NCBI GenBank assembly: GCA_964369385.1 | Contig: CAYJEY010000039.1 | Location: forward strand, 1 to 6,215 | Reading direction: 5' to 3' | DNA: 6,215 nucleotides | Source of the DNA: CALVGQ01 sp964369385 | Lineage (GTDB): Bacteria; Bacillota_I; Bacilli_A; Erysipelotrichales; Erysipelotrichaceae | Shown: positions 1 to 6,215 of the stretch, one piece after another | Position numbering within the stretch: position 1 is the stretch's first letter | Layout of the letters: each line of letters starts with the position of its first letter | Made by a program: the position numbers and the translations under genes | The notes under the pieces: generated by a model | Told to the model about the DNA's origin: nothing | The model's database searches: none | The model's input: the letters and a program-made list of their open reading frames with translations, nothing else

Positions 1-824
1 TCATTGAAGATGGTTTTTTTGGTCAAGAGATTAATCATACAACATATAACTTAGCGAGGATGAATATGTTCTTACATAATATCAACTATGATAAGTTCAA
101 TATTGCTCTTGGGAATACATTAATTAATCCTGAATTTGGAGGAGATAAACCATTTGATGCGATTGTATCTAATCCTCCATACTCAATTAATTGGATTGGT
201 AGCGATGATCCAACATTAATCAATGATGAACGCTTTGCTCCAGCAGGTGTGCTTGCGCCTAAGTCTAAAGCAGATTTTGCTTTCGTTTTACATACGCTTA
301 GTTATTTATCAAGCAGAGGACGTGCTGCAATTGTATGTTTCCCTGGTATCTTTTATCGTGGTGGTGCTGAACAAAAAATTAGAAAATATCTAATTGATAA
401 TAATTATGTAGAAACAGTAATTTCACTCGCACCTAATTTGTTCTATGGAACTTCGATTGCTGTAAATATTCTTGTGCTGTCAAAACACAAAGAAAACAAC
501 AAAACTCAATTCATTGATGCAAGTGGGGAAGAGTTCTTTAAGAAAGAGACAAATAATAATGTGTTAACAGAGGATCACATTGAAAACATTCTTAAAGTAT
601 TTATAGATAAAGAAGATATTGATCACGTTTGTAAAATGGTTGATATGGATAAGATTGCAGAAGAGAATTATAACCTTTCAGTAAGTTCTTATGTTGAAGC
701 AAAAGACACAAGAGAAGTAATTGATATCAATGTACTTAATGCAGAGATTAAAGAAACAGTAGCAAAAATCAATGTACTGAGAGATGAGATTGATAAAATT
801 GTTTCTGAGATTGAGGGAGAATAA
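1..824 (+). CDS. hsdM: Type I restriction-modification methyltransferase subunit HsdM, 5'-truncated by window edge
   Basis: HsdM is the S-adenosylmethionine-dependent N6-adenine methyltransferase subunit; two copies join one HsdS to modify host recognition sites. The frame is open from base 3, upstream of the first ATG at 60, and the upstream codons read as typical HsdM (FFGQEIN..TYNLARMNM). The ATG at 60 is therefore internal and the true start lies before the window. Visible are 273 codons, about half of a usual ~500-residue HsdM. The catalytic motif IV NPPY is at bases 171-182. It is followed by the family's KADFAF..H, FPG..YRGGAE..IRKYL and NLFYGTSIAVNILVL blocks. The SAM-binding motif I is not in view. 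The last ~35 residues look like a helical or coiled-coil tail (alternating I/V/L with E/K), a region that in this family contacts the specificity subunit. The stop TAA at 822-824 lies 2 bases before hsdS. Family assignment is very secure; intactness of the missing half is unknown. Confidence 0.97.
   Translation, partial: IEDGFFGQEINHTTYNLARMNMFLHNINYDKFNIALGNTLINPEFGGDKPFDAIVSNPPYSINWIGSDDPTLINDERFAPAGVLAPKSKADFAFVLHTLSYLSSRGRAAIVCFPGIFYRGGAEQKIRKYLIDNNYVETVISLAPNLFYGTSIAVNILVLSKHKENNKTQFIDASGEEFFKKETNNNVLTEDHIENILKVFIDKEDIDHVCKMVDMDKIAEENYNLSVSSYVEAKDTREVIDINVLNAEIKETVAKINVLRDEIDKIVSEIEGE
813..819 (+). promoter_or_regulatory. Ribosome binding site of hsdS
   Basis: The GAGGGAG stretch lies inside the last codons of hsdM, 7 bases before the ATG at 827. 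It is a strong Shine-Dalgarno match and fixes the hsdS start. The hsdM stop falls between this site and the ATG, so translation of the two genes is probably coupled. Confidence 0.75.
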
Positions 825-826
825 TT

Positions 827-2002
827 ATGAGTAGGTTAGAAGAACTTATTGAAGAATATTGTCCTGATGGGGTGAAGTATTTTGCACTTAAAGAATGCAC
901 TGAAATGAAACGTGGAACTTCTGCAACAAAAAGCTCCTTATCCAAAGGCAATGTTCCAGTTATATCTGGTGGTAGAGAGCCATCATTTTATTGTGACATT
1001 AACAATCGAACAGGTGAAACTATAACTGTTGCAGGAAGTGGTGCAGGTGCAGGATATGTTCAATATTGGAATGAGCCCATATTTGTAAATGATGCTTTTT
1101 CAATAAAAGGAAAAGTTAAAACTTGCACAAGATATATATATCATTTTTTGTTAAGTATTCAGGAAAAAATATATGGCACAAAAAAAGGAAGCGGTGTACC
1201 ACATGTCCATATTTCAAGTATCGAAAATTTCCAAATCCCTCTCCCACCATTACCAGTACAAGAAGAAATTGTTCGTATTTTAGACACTTTTTCAGAGCTT
1301 ACAGCAGAGCTTACAGCAGAGCTTACAGCAGAGCTTACAGCAAGGAAGAAACAGTATGAGTATTATAGGGATAGTTTGTTAGAGAGTAATGACTTTTCCA
1401 GTAGACCGTTAGGCGAGCTATGCAAATTTGTTAGAGGGCCATTTGGTGGCGCATTAAAAAAAGAGTGTTTTAAAAACGATGGCTTTGCTGTTTATGAACA
1501 GCAACATGCAATATATAGCAAATTTGATTTTAGATATTATGTTTCCGAAGAAAAATTCCGAGAGTTAAAACGTTTTGAAGTAGCGCCATATGACCTGATA
1601 ATGAGTTGTTCTGGTACTATGGGTAGAATTGCAATAATTCCAGCGTCTGCACCAAGAGGAATAATTAATCAAGCTCTATTGAAATTAACAGCCAGAGAAA
1701 ATGTTGATGTTAAGTATTTAAAATACTGTTTTGAGAGTACAATCGCAAAGCAAATGAATGACAATGCTCGAGGAGGTGCAATAAAAAACGTCGCATCTGT
1801 AGATGTATTGAAAAAAATTGAAGTAAAACTTCCGCCTCTTGCCGAGCAACAACGCATAGTTAATATCCTCGATCATTTTGACACCGTTTGCAATGACATC
1901 ACAAACGGTCTACCTGCTGAAATTAAGGCAAGACAACAGCAGTACGAGTATTATAGGGATAAGTTGTTAACATTTAAGATATTGGAAAGAAAGGGAGATT
2001 AA
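827..2002 (+). CDS. hsdS: Type I restriction-modification specificity subunit HsdS with TAEL-type spacer repeats
   Basis: HsdS sets the DNA sequence bound by the whole Type I complex; each of its two target-recognition domains (TRDs) reads one half of a split site. The 391 residues are a normal full length. The start MSRLEELIEEYCPDGV is a common HsdS N-terminus. TRD1 is about residues 15-138 (RGTSATK..., VISGGREPSF, ITVAGSGAGAGYV). The central conserved region runs from LPPLPVQEEI (139) through the ELTA repeats (157-172) to QYEYYRDSLLE. TRD2 is about 190-334 (FVRGPFGGALKK, MSCSGTMGRIAII). The distal conserved region runs from LPPLAEQQRIV (335) to QYEYYRDKLL. The central and distal regions repeat each other, giving the pseudo-symmetric two-half build of the family. 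The target sequence cannot be deduced from the sequence alone. The stop TAA (2000-2002) abuts the ATG of the next gene. Confidence 0.97.
   Translation: MSRLEELIEEYCPDGVKYFALKECTEMKRGTSATKSSLSKGNVPVISGGREPSFYCDINNRTGETITVAGSGAGAGYVQYWNEPIFVNDAFSIKGKVKTCTRYIYHFLLSIQEKIYGTKKGSGVPHVHISSIENFQIPLPPLPVQEEIVRILDTFSELTAELTAELTAELTARKKQYEYYRDSLLESNDFSSRPLGELCKFVRGPFGGALKKECFKNDGFAVYEQQHAIYSKFDFRYYVSEEKFRELKRFEVAPYDLIMSCSGTMGRIAIIPASAPRGIINQALLKLTARENVDVKYLKYCFESTIAKQMNDNARGGAIKNVASVDVLKKIEVKLPPLAEQQRIVNILDHFDTVCNDITNGLPAEIKARQQQYEYYRDKLLTFKILERKGD
1295..1342 (+). repeat. Four perfect tandem copies of a 12-bp unit in the hsdS spacer (TAEL/ELTA repeat)
   Basis: The unit GAGCTTACAGCA occurs four times without a mismatch at 1295-1306, 1307-1318, 1319-1330 and 1331-1342. 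It is in phase with hsdS and encodes ELTA x4, or three uninterrupted TAEL when read in that register. The preceding CA (1293-1294) extends the periodic tract to 50 bases. In the Type IC enzymes EcoR124I and EcoR124II, two versus three such 12-bp units set the distance between the TRDs and change the non-specific spacer of the recognition site by one base pair. Gain or loss of a unit here would likewise stay in frame. Confidence 0.97.
1352..1381 (+). repeat. Direct repeat copy 1 in hsdS central conserved region
   Basis: This 30-base block encodes QYEYYRDSLL just after the ELTA repeats. It matches the block at 1940-1969 at 27 of 30 positions by hand alignment. It is the DNA side of the central/distal duplication of HsdS and a possible site for homologous exchange of the second TRD. 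Confidence 0.85.
1940..1969 (+). repeat. Direct repeat copy 2 in hsdS distal conserved region
   Basis: This block encodes QYEYYRDKLL near the HsdS C-terminus and is the partner of the block at 1352-1381, in the same orientation and reading frame. The two copies flank TRD2, about 590 bases apart start to start. Confidence 0.85.
1991..1997 (+). promoter_or_regulatory. Ribosome binding site of the FRG-domain gene
   Basis: AAGGGAG lies within the last codons of hsdS, 5 bases before the ATG at 2003. It supports the ATG that directly follows the hsdS stop as the true start. The next methionine, residue 58, would remove the FRG motif. Confidence 0.7.
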
Positions 2003-3109
2003 ATGATAGAGGACAAAAAGGATTACGTTGTAAAATCATTATCGACTTTCTTTAAATACATAGAGACAAAGGGGCTCCGTGACTATATTTTCAGAGGCGA
2101 GGCTGAAGAATATAACGACAGAATAGCTTCTTGGTTTCGATTAAATAGAAATGTAAATTATGATGCAATTAGTATGCAAAATGAATTTAAAAGCAAAACT
2201 ATAATGAATTTAAGTTCCCATGAGCTTAATCATTTTTCTGCCTTTTGTCAACATCATGGAATTCCAACTAACTTGTTAGATTTTTCATATTCACCCTTAG
2301 TCTCATTATTTTTTGCTTCTCAACAATCAAAAAGTAAAAGTGGATATATTCACTTAATAAAAAAAGACCGAATTATTAACATTTCAGACTTAATAACTAA
2401 TAATGAAAACTTTATGTTATCTGATATCTATGGAAATGAAAAATTGTATAAATCTATGGTAAGCAAACTGGATATGTACTTTAGAAAAAATGATAGTAAA
2501 ATCACAGAATTGCTTTCTGAGTTAATAGAAAATTTCAGTTTATGGAACTATAGTTTTATGTCTGCAGCATTTGTTCAACATAAACACGTTCAGAGATTTA
2601 GAAGCGAAGGTGTTGTAAAATCTGAAGTGAATTTTGATCTTCTTCAGCTACAAAATCAACTGGATAATGGTGTAGCTGAAGAAATTTATAGTAGTCTTAA
2701 CTTATTATCGCAGAATGTTTATGAGAATGACGATAATATTGCAAAGGGTTCGAAATTTAAAAATGCTGCTGAATTATACATGTTGCTGCTGCGTCAATAT
2801 TTTGTGAACTTAGTATTTGAAAAAAATCGCGGAGTAGTTTTTAAATGTGGTCTCGTATTTGTTTATACACCACCAGAAATATTTTCACGGCTTAAATCTC
2901 AACAGGGGTTGTTGGTTTATCAGCTTTATTCATACTCATCTGTAGATAGCCAAATAATATTTAGACAAAATATAGAGACAGATGTTGTAATAAAAATACA
3001 AGACAAAAATAAGATAAATCAACAATTGGATTTATTAGGCATTAATGGTTCAACAATCTATAATGATTTTGATAATATAGCAAAGTATATAAAAGAGAAG
3101 TACAAATGA
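2003..3109 (+). CDS. FRG-domain protein embedded in the Type I restriction-modification operon
   Basis: A 368-residue protein of the FRG family, named for a conserved (F/Y)RG motif and without an established activity that I know of. The motif is FRGE at residues 30-33. It is followed by the second family block QHHGIPTNLLDF at 83-94 and SPLVSLFFAS at 97-106, and by two C-terminal blocks I regard as typical of these proteins: RLKSQQG at 296-302 and GINGSTIYNDFDNIAKYI from 346. About 190 residues between them (107-295) show no motif I recognise. No signal peptide or clear membrane segment is seen, so it is probably cytoplasmic. The gene starts immediately after the hsdS stop and in the same frame, so it is almost surely co-transcribed and coupled with hsdS. 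It is not a standard hsd subunit. A role as accessory defence protein or toxin tied to restriction is inference from position, by analogy with prrC. Hand-sampled lines look AT-richer than hsdR (roughly 22-37% versus 27-40% GC), which hints at separate acquisition. Confidence 0.88.
   Translation: MIEDKKDYVVKSLSTFFKYIETKGLRDYIFRGEAEEYNDRIASWFRLNRNVNYDAISMQNEFKSKTIMNLSSHELNHFSAFCQHHGIPTNLLDFSYSPLVSLFFASQQSKSKSGYIHLIKKDRIINISDLITNNENFMLSDIYGNEKLYKSMVSKLDMYFRKNDSKITELLSELIENFSLWNYSFMSAAFVQHKHVQRFRSEGVVKSEVNFDLLQLQNQLDNGVAEEIYSSLNLLSQNVYENDDNIAKGSKFKNAAELYMLLLRQYFVNLVFEKNRGVVFKCGLVFVYTPPEIFSRLKSQQGLLVYQLYSYSSVDSQIIFRQNIETDVVIKIQDKNKINQQLDLLGINGSTIYNDFDNIAKYIKEKYK
3036..3064 (+). promoter_or_regulatory. 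Possible sigma-70/A-type promoter for hsdR inside the FRG gene
   Basis: A perfect -10 box TATAAT at 3059-3064 follows a 4/6 -35 match TAGGCA at 3036-3041 with an ideal 17-base spacer. Transcription would begin near 3071, leaving about 60 bases before the hsdR ATG. Separate transcription of hsdR is known in other Type I loci. The sequence is AT-rich, so a chance match is quite possible. Confidence 0.3.
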
Positions 3110-3117
3110 AGTAGAAT

Positions 3118-3128
3118 AAGGGGGGAAG
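3118..3128 (+). promoter_or_regulatory. Strong ribosome binding site of hsdR
   Basis: AAGGGGGGAAG, with six consecutive G (3120-3125), precedes the ATG at 3132. An in-frame TAA at 3129-3131 sits directly before that ATG, so the start cannot lie further upstream. This purine-rich site is the strongest in the window and fills most of the 22-base gap between the FRG gene and hsdR. Confidence 0.75.
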
Positions 3129-3131
3129 TAA

Positions 3132-6100
3132 ATGACAAACTTTAAACCAATTGCTGAATTAAATAAATTCATAGTATTAGATAAGTATACGAAGATAGAT
3201 CAACAAGGCTTGGGTTATCAAACCGAAGCTGATTTAGAACGTGAATTGATTAGTGATTTAGTGAATCAAGGTTATGAATATGCAAAGAATATTAAAATTC
3301 AAGCAGATATGTTTTCAAATGTTCGAGCGCATATCCAAACACTAAATAATATGACATTTACAGAGGTGGAATGGAAGAGATTCTGTGAGGAGTATTTAGA
3401 TAAACCAAGTGATAATCATATCGAAAGAATCAGAAAGCTTCATGATGATTATGTTTATGATTTCGTTTTTGATGATGGACATATTCAAAATATCTATTTG
3501 GTAGATAAGACAAATATTACTCGAAATAAACTACAAGTTATTTCTCAGTTTGAACAAACTGGTTCTCAAGCAAATCGATATGATGTTACGATTTTAGTCA
3601 ACGGACTACCTTTAGTTCAAGTAGAATTAAAGAAGCGTGGAGTTGCAATTCGTGAAGCATTTAATCAATTGAATCGATATAGTAAAGAGAGTTTTAATTC
3701 AACTAACTCTCTATATAAATATCTTCAAATCTTTGTTATCTCCAATGGTACTGATAGTAGATATTTTGCTAATACAACAAAACGTGATAAAAATAGTTTT
3801 GATTTTACAATGAACTGGGCTAAGTCTGACAATAGTTTAATCAAGGACTTAAAAGATTTCACAGCTACATTCTTTCAAAAGAATACCTTGTTAAAAATTC
3901 TTTTACATTTCTCAGTATTTGACTCAAGTAATACATTGTTAATCATGAGACCATATCAGATTGCTGCAACAGAGCGAATCTTATGGAAAATCACAAGCTC
4001 ATACAATGCAAAGAAGTGGAGAACGCCTGAAGCTGGTGGATACATCTGGCATACAACTGGCTCTGGGAAGACTTTAACAAGCTTTAAAGCCGCTCGTTTA
4101 GCTACTGAACTTGAGTTCATAGATAAAGTATTCTTTGTGGTAGACAGAAAAGATTTAGACTATCAAACAATGAAAGAATACCAACGTTTTTCGCCGAATA
4201 GTGTTAATGGATCCGATAGCACAGTGGGCCTAAAAGATAACATAGAAAAAGATGATAACAAAATTATAGTTACCACAATACAGAAATTAAATAACTTGAT
4301 CAAAGGTGAAGCTGATTTACCTATCTATGATAAGCAAGTTGTGTTTATCTTTGATGAGGCTCATCGCTCACAGTTTGGTGAAGCACAAAAAAATATTCAT
4401 AAAAAATTCAAGAAATACTATCAGTTTGGATTTACGGGGACACCTATATTTCCTGAAAATGCACTTGGTTCAGAGACGACATTATCAGTGTTTGGATCAG
4501 AGCTACATTCTTACGTAATTACAGATGCAATTCGTGATGAGAAAGTACTTAAATTTAAGGTGGATTACAATGATGTTCGACCTATGTTTAAGCAAATTGA
4601 GATGGAAATGGATGATAAGAAATTGAGTGCTGCTGAAACAAAAGAAGCACTTCTGCATCCAATGCGTATCCAGGAGATATCACAATATATATTAAATAAC
4701 TTCCGAACTAAAACACACCGTTCGCATATTGGAGCAAAAGGCTTTAATGCAATGTTTGCAGTGAGTAGTGTTGAAGCTGCTAAACTCTATTATGAGTGCT
4801 TGTCTAATTTGCAAAAAGACAGTGAAAAGAAGTTAAAGATTGCAACGATATTCTCATTTGCTGCAAATGAAGAACAAAATGCAGTTGGAGAAATTGTTGA
4901 TGAATCATTTGAAGTCACAGCAATGGATAGTAGTGCAAAAGAATTCCTTACTCATGCAATTAATGAATACAATGCCATGTTCAAAACAAACTTTGGCGTT
5001 GATAGCAAAGAATTCCAAAATTATTATAGAGACCTATCAAATCGTGTTAAAAAACAAGAGGTTGATTTACTTATTGTTGTAGGGATGTTTCTCACTGGTT
5101 TTGATGCGCCTACACTTAACACATTATTTGTAGATAAGAATCTAAGATATCATGGATTGATCCAAGCGTTCTCAAGAACAAATCGTATTTATGATACGAC
5201 AAAAACATTCGGAAACATTGTAACTTTCAGGGACTTAGAAAAACCTACAATTGATGCTATTACATTATTTGGAAACAGTAACACAAAAAATGTAGTTCTT
5301 GAAAAAAGCTATAAAGAATACATGGAAGGATTCTCTGATATTTTAACAGGGGAGGCAAGAAGGGGATATGTCGATGTTGTTAAAGAATTAAATGATCGCT
5401 TCCCTGACATTGATCAAATCATTACTGAAAAAGATAAAAAAGATTTTGCTAAATTGTTTGGAGAATACTTAAAAGTTGAAAATATATTACAAAACTATGA
5501 TGAGTTCTCAAGTTTAAGTGCACTGCAGACAGTTGACTTTAATGATCCAAAAGCAGTTGAAGAATTCAAAAATACGCATTACTTAACAGATGAAGATATT
5601 GAAGCAATGAAACAAATCGAAGTTCCATCAGAGCGTATTATTCAAGACTATCGTTCTACTTATAATGACATCCGTGACTGGTTGAGAAGACAGAAGCAAA
5701 ATGAAGAAAAAGAAGCATCTTCTATCGACTGGGATGATGTTGTGTTTGAAGTAGATTTATTAAAATCACAGGAGATCAATCTGGACTATATCTTGGAGCT
5801 AATCTTTGAAAAGAATAAACAAAGCAAAGATAAGGCAAGTCTTGTGGAAGATATTCGTCGTATCATTCGCTCAAGCGTTGGCAATCGTGCGAAAGAAAGC
5901 CTTATCGTTGACTTCATCAATCAAACTGATTTAGATAAGATTGAAAATAAGGCTAATATTATAGACGCGTTCTTTCTGTTTGCTCAAAAAGAACAAGCAA
6001 GAGAAGCACAGGAGTTGATTGAAGCCGAAGAGTTGAATGTTGAAGAAGCTAAACGCTATATTCAATCGTCATTAAAACGTGAATATGCTACAGAGAATGG

Positions 6101-6215
6101 AACAGAATTGAATTCGATACTCCCAAAAATGAGTCCATTAAATCCTAACTATCGAACTAAGAAGCAATCAGTATTTCAGAAGATTTCTGCTTTTGTAGAG
6201 AAGTTTAAAGGTGTA
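3132..6215 (+). CDS. hsdR: Type I restriction endonuclease subunit HsdR (Type IC-like), 3' end cut by window edge
   Basis: HsdR is the motor and nuclease subunit; it joins the HsdM2-HsdS complex, pulls DNA by ATP hydrolysis and cuts unmodified DNA away from the site. I translated the frame by hand: it is open for 1028 codons to the last base, with no stop and no frameshift. The PD-(D/E)xK nuclease comes first: D151, E165 and K167 (VELKKRG), with QxxxY at Q179/Y183. The superfamily 2 helicase core follows: Walker A TTGSGKT at 308-314 (K313), DEAH at 408-411, TGTP at 435-438, GMFLTGFDAP from 651 and motif VI QAFSRTNR at 678-685. The C-terminal ~300 residues are charged and probably helical, the region that docks on the methyltransferase. 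EcoR124I HsdR is 1038 residues, so only about ten codons are likely missing. The gene has a strong ribosome site, and all catalytic residues checked are present, so the enzyme should be active. Confidence 0.97.
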   Translation, partial: MTNFKPIAELNKFIVLDKYTKIDQQGLGYQTEADLERELISDLVNQGYEYAKNIKIQADMFSNVRAHIQTLNNMTFTEVEWKRFCEEYLDKPSDNHIERIRKLHDDYVYDFVFDDGHIQNIYLVDKTNITRNKLQVISQFEQTGSQANRYDVTILVNGLPLVQVELKKRGVAIREAFNQLNRYSKESFNSTNSLYKYLQIFVISNGTDSRYFANTTKRDKNSFDFTMNWAKSDNSLIKDLKDFTATFFQKNTLLKILLHFSVFDSSNTLLIMRPYQIAATERILWKITSSYNAKKWRTPEAGGYIWHTTGSGKTLTSFKAARLATELEFIDKVFFVVDRKDLDYQTMKEYQRFSPNSVNGSDSTVGLKDNIEKDDNKIIVTTIQKLNNLIKGEADLPIYDKQVVFIFDEAHRSQFGEAQKNIHKKFKKYYQFGFTGTPIFPENALGSETTLSVFGSELHSYVITDAIRDEKVLKFKVDYNDVRPMFKQIEMEMDDKKLSAAETKEALLHPMRIQEISQYILNNFRTKTHRSHIGAKGFNAMFAVSSVEAAKLYYECLSNLQKDSEKKLKIATIFSFAANEEQNAVGEIVDESFEVTAMDSSAKEFLTHAINEYNAMFKTNFGVDSKEFQNYYRDLSNRVKKQEVDLLIVVGMFLTGFDAPTLNTLFVDKNLRYHGLIQAFSRTNRIYDTTKTFGNIVTFRDLEKPTIDAITLFGNSNTKNVVLEKSYKEYMEGFSDILTGEARRGYVDVVKELNDRFPDIDQIITEKDKKDFAKLFGEYLKVENILQNYDEFSSLSALQTVDFNDPKAVEEFKNTHYLTDEDIEAMKQIEVPSERIIQDYRSTYNDIRDWLRRQKQNEEKEASSIDWDDVVFEVDLLKSQEINLDYILELIFEKNKQSKDKASLVEDIRRIIRSSVGNRAKESLIVDFINQTDLDKIENKANIIDAFFLFAQKEQAREAQELIEAEELNVEEAKRYIQSSLKREYATENGTELNSILPKMSPLNPNYRTKKQSVFQKISAFVEKFKGV

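Noticed and set aside
769..951. 60-codon open frame on the - strand across the hsdM/hsdS junction
   Set aside because: Antisense shadow overlapping two well-supported genes, with no recognisable product.
1180..1186. Seven-A runs in hsdS (also near 1454, 1811) and hsdR as slippage sites
   Set aside because: Runs of this length are expected by chance in AT-rich coding DNA rich in lysine, and all frames remain intact.
1123..1359. 78-codon open frame on the + strand with SRAY repeats
   Set aside because: It is the out-of-frame reading of the ELTA repeats inside hsdS and has no ribosome site or family resemblance.
1669..1857. 62-codon open frame on the - strand in hsdS
   Set aside because: Antisense shadow of TRD2 coding sequence; no family resemblance.
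827..2002. Invertible hsdS shuffling system
   Set aside because: Only one hsdS is visible, its internal repeats are direct rather than inverted, and no recombinase gene is in the window.
3120..3125. Run of six G before hsdR as a possible phase-variation tract
   Set aside because: It is too short to be a convincing hypermutable tract and is explained as part of the Shine-Dalgarno site.
3110..3131. Possible terminator between the FRG gene and hsdR
   Set aside because: The 22-base gap has no inverted repeat or T-run; it is filled by the hsdR ribosome site.
4306..5082. Two short + strand open frames at 4306-4518 and 4840-5082
   Set aside because: Both lie in another frame of hsdR, which encodes conserved helicase motifs across the same bases.

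Overview
The window holds most of a Type I restriction-modification operon from an AT-rich bacterium, all on the + strand. The order is hsdM (5' end cut off), hsdS, an FRG-domain gene, then hsdR (cut off just before its expected stop). Low GC, purine-rich Shine-Dalgarno sites (GGGAG, AGGGGGG) and very tight packing suggest a Firmicutes-like host. That assignment is inference, and the species cannot be named from this sequence.

Layout: bases 1-824 carry the C-terminal 273 codons of the N6-adenine methyltransferase subunit HsdM, with its NPPY motif. Bases 827-2002 carry a complete 391-residue specificity subunit HsdS with two target-recognition domains. These are separated by a conserved spacer encoded partly by four perfect 12-bp repeats (ELTA units, equal to the TAEL repeats of the Type IC enzymes EcoR124I/II). 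Bases 2003-3109 carry a 368-residue FRG-domain protein whose ATG directly follows the hsdS stop codon in the same reading frame. Bases 3132-6215 carry 1028 codons of HsdR, open to the window edge. Its nuclease and motor residues fall at the same numbers as I recall for EcoR124I (D151/E165/K167, Q179/Y183, K220, K313), so this is a Type IC-like system.

How the genes work together: HsdM and HsdS form the methyltransferase that marks host sites, and HsdR adds ATP-driven translocation and cleavage of unmodified DNA. The FRG gene is not a standard hsd component. It sits inside the operon and is probably translated together with hsdS. By analogy with E. coli prrC, an anticodon nuclease gene embedded in a Type I locus, it is a candidate accessory or back-up defence effector. 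Its activity cannot be read from the sequence. A possible separate promoter for hsdR lies within the 3' end of the FRG gene.

There is no non-coding stretch longer than about 22 bases. I see no RNA genes, insertion sequences, CRISPR arrays or terminators.
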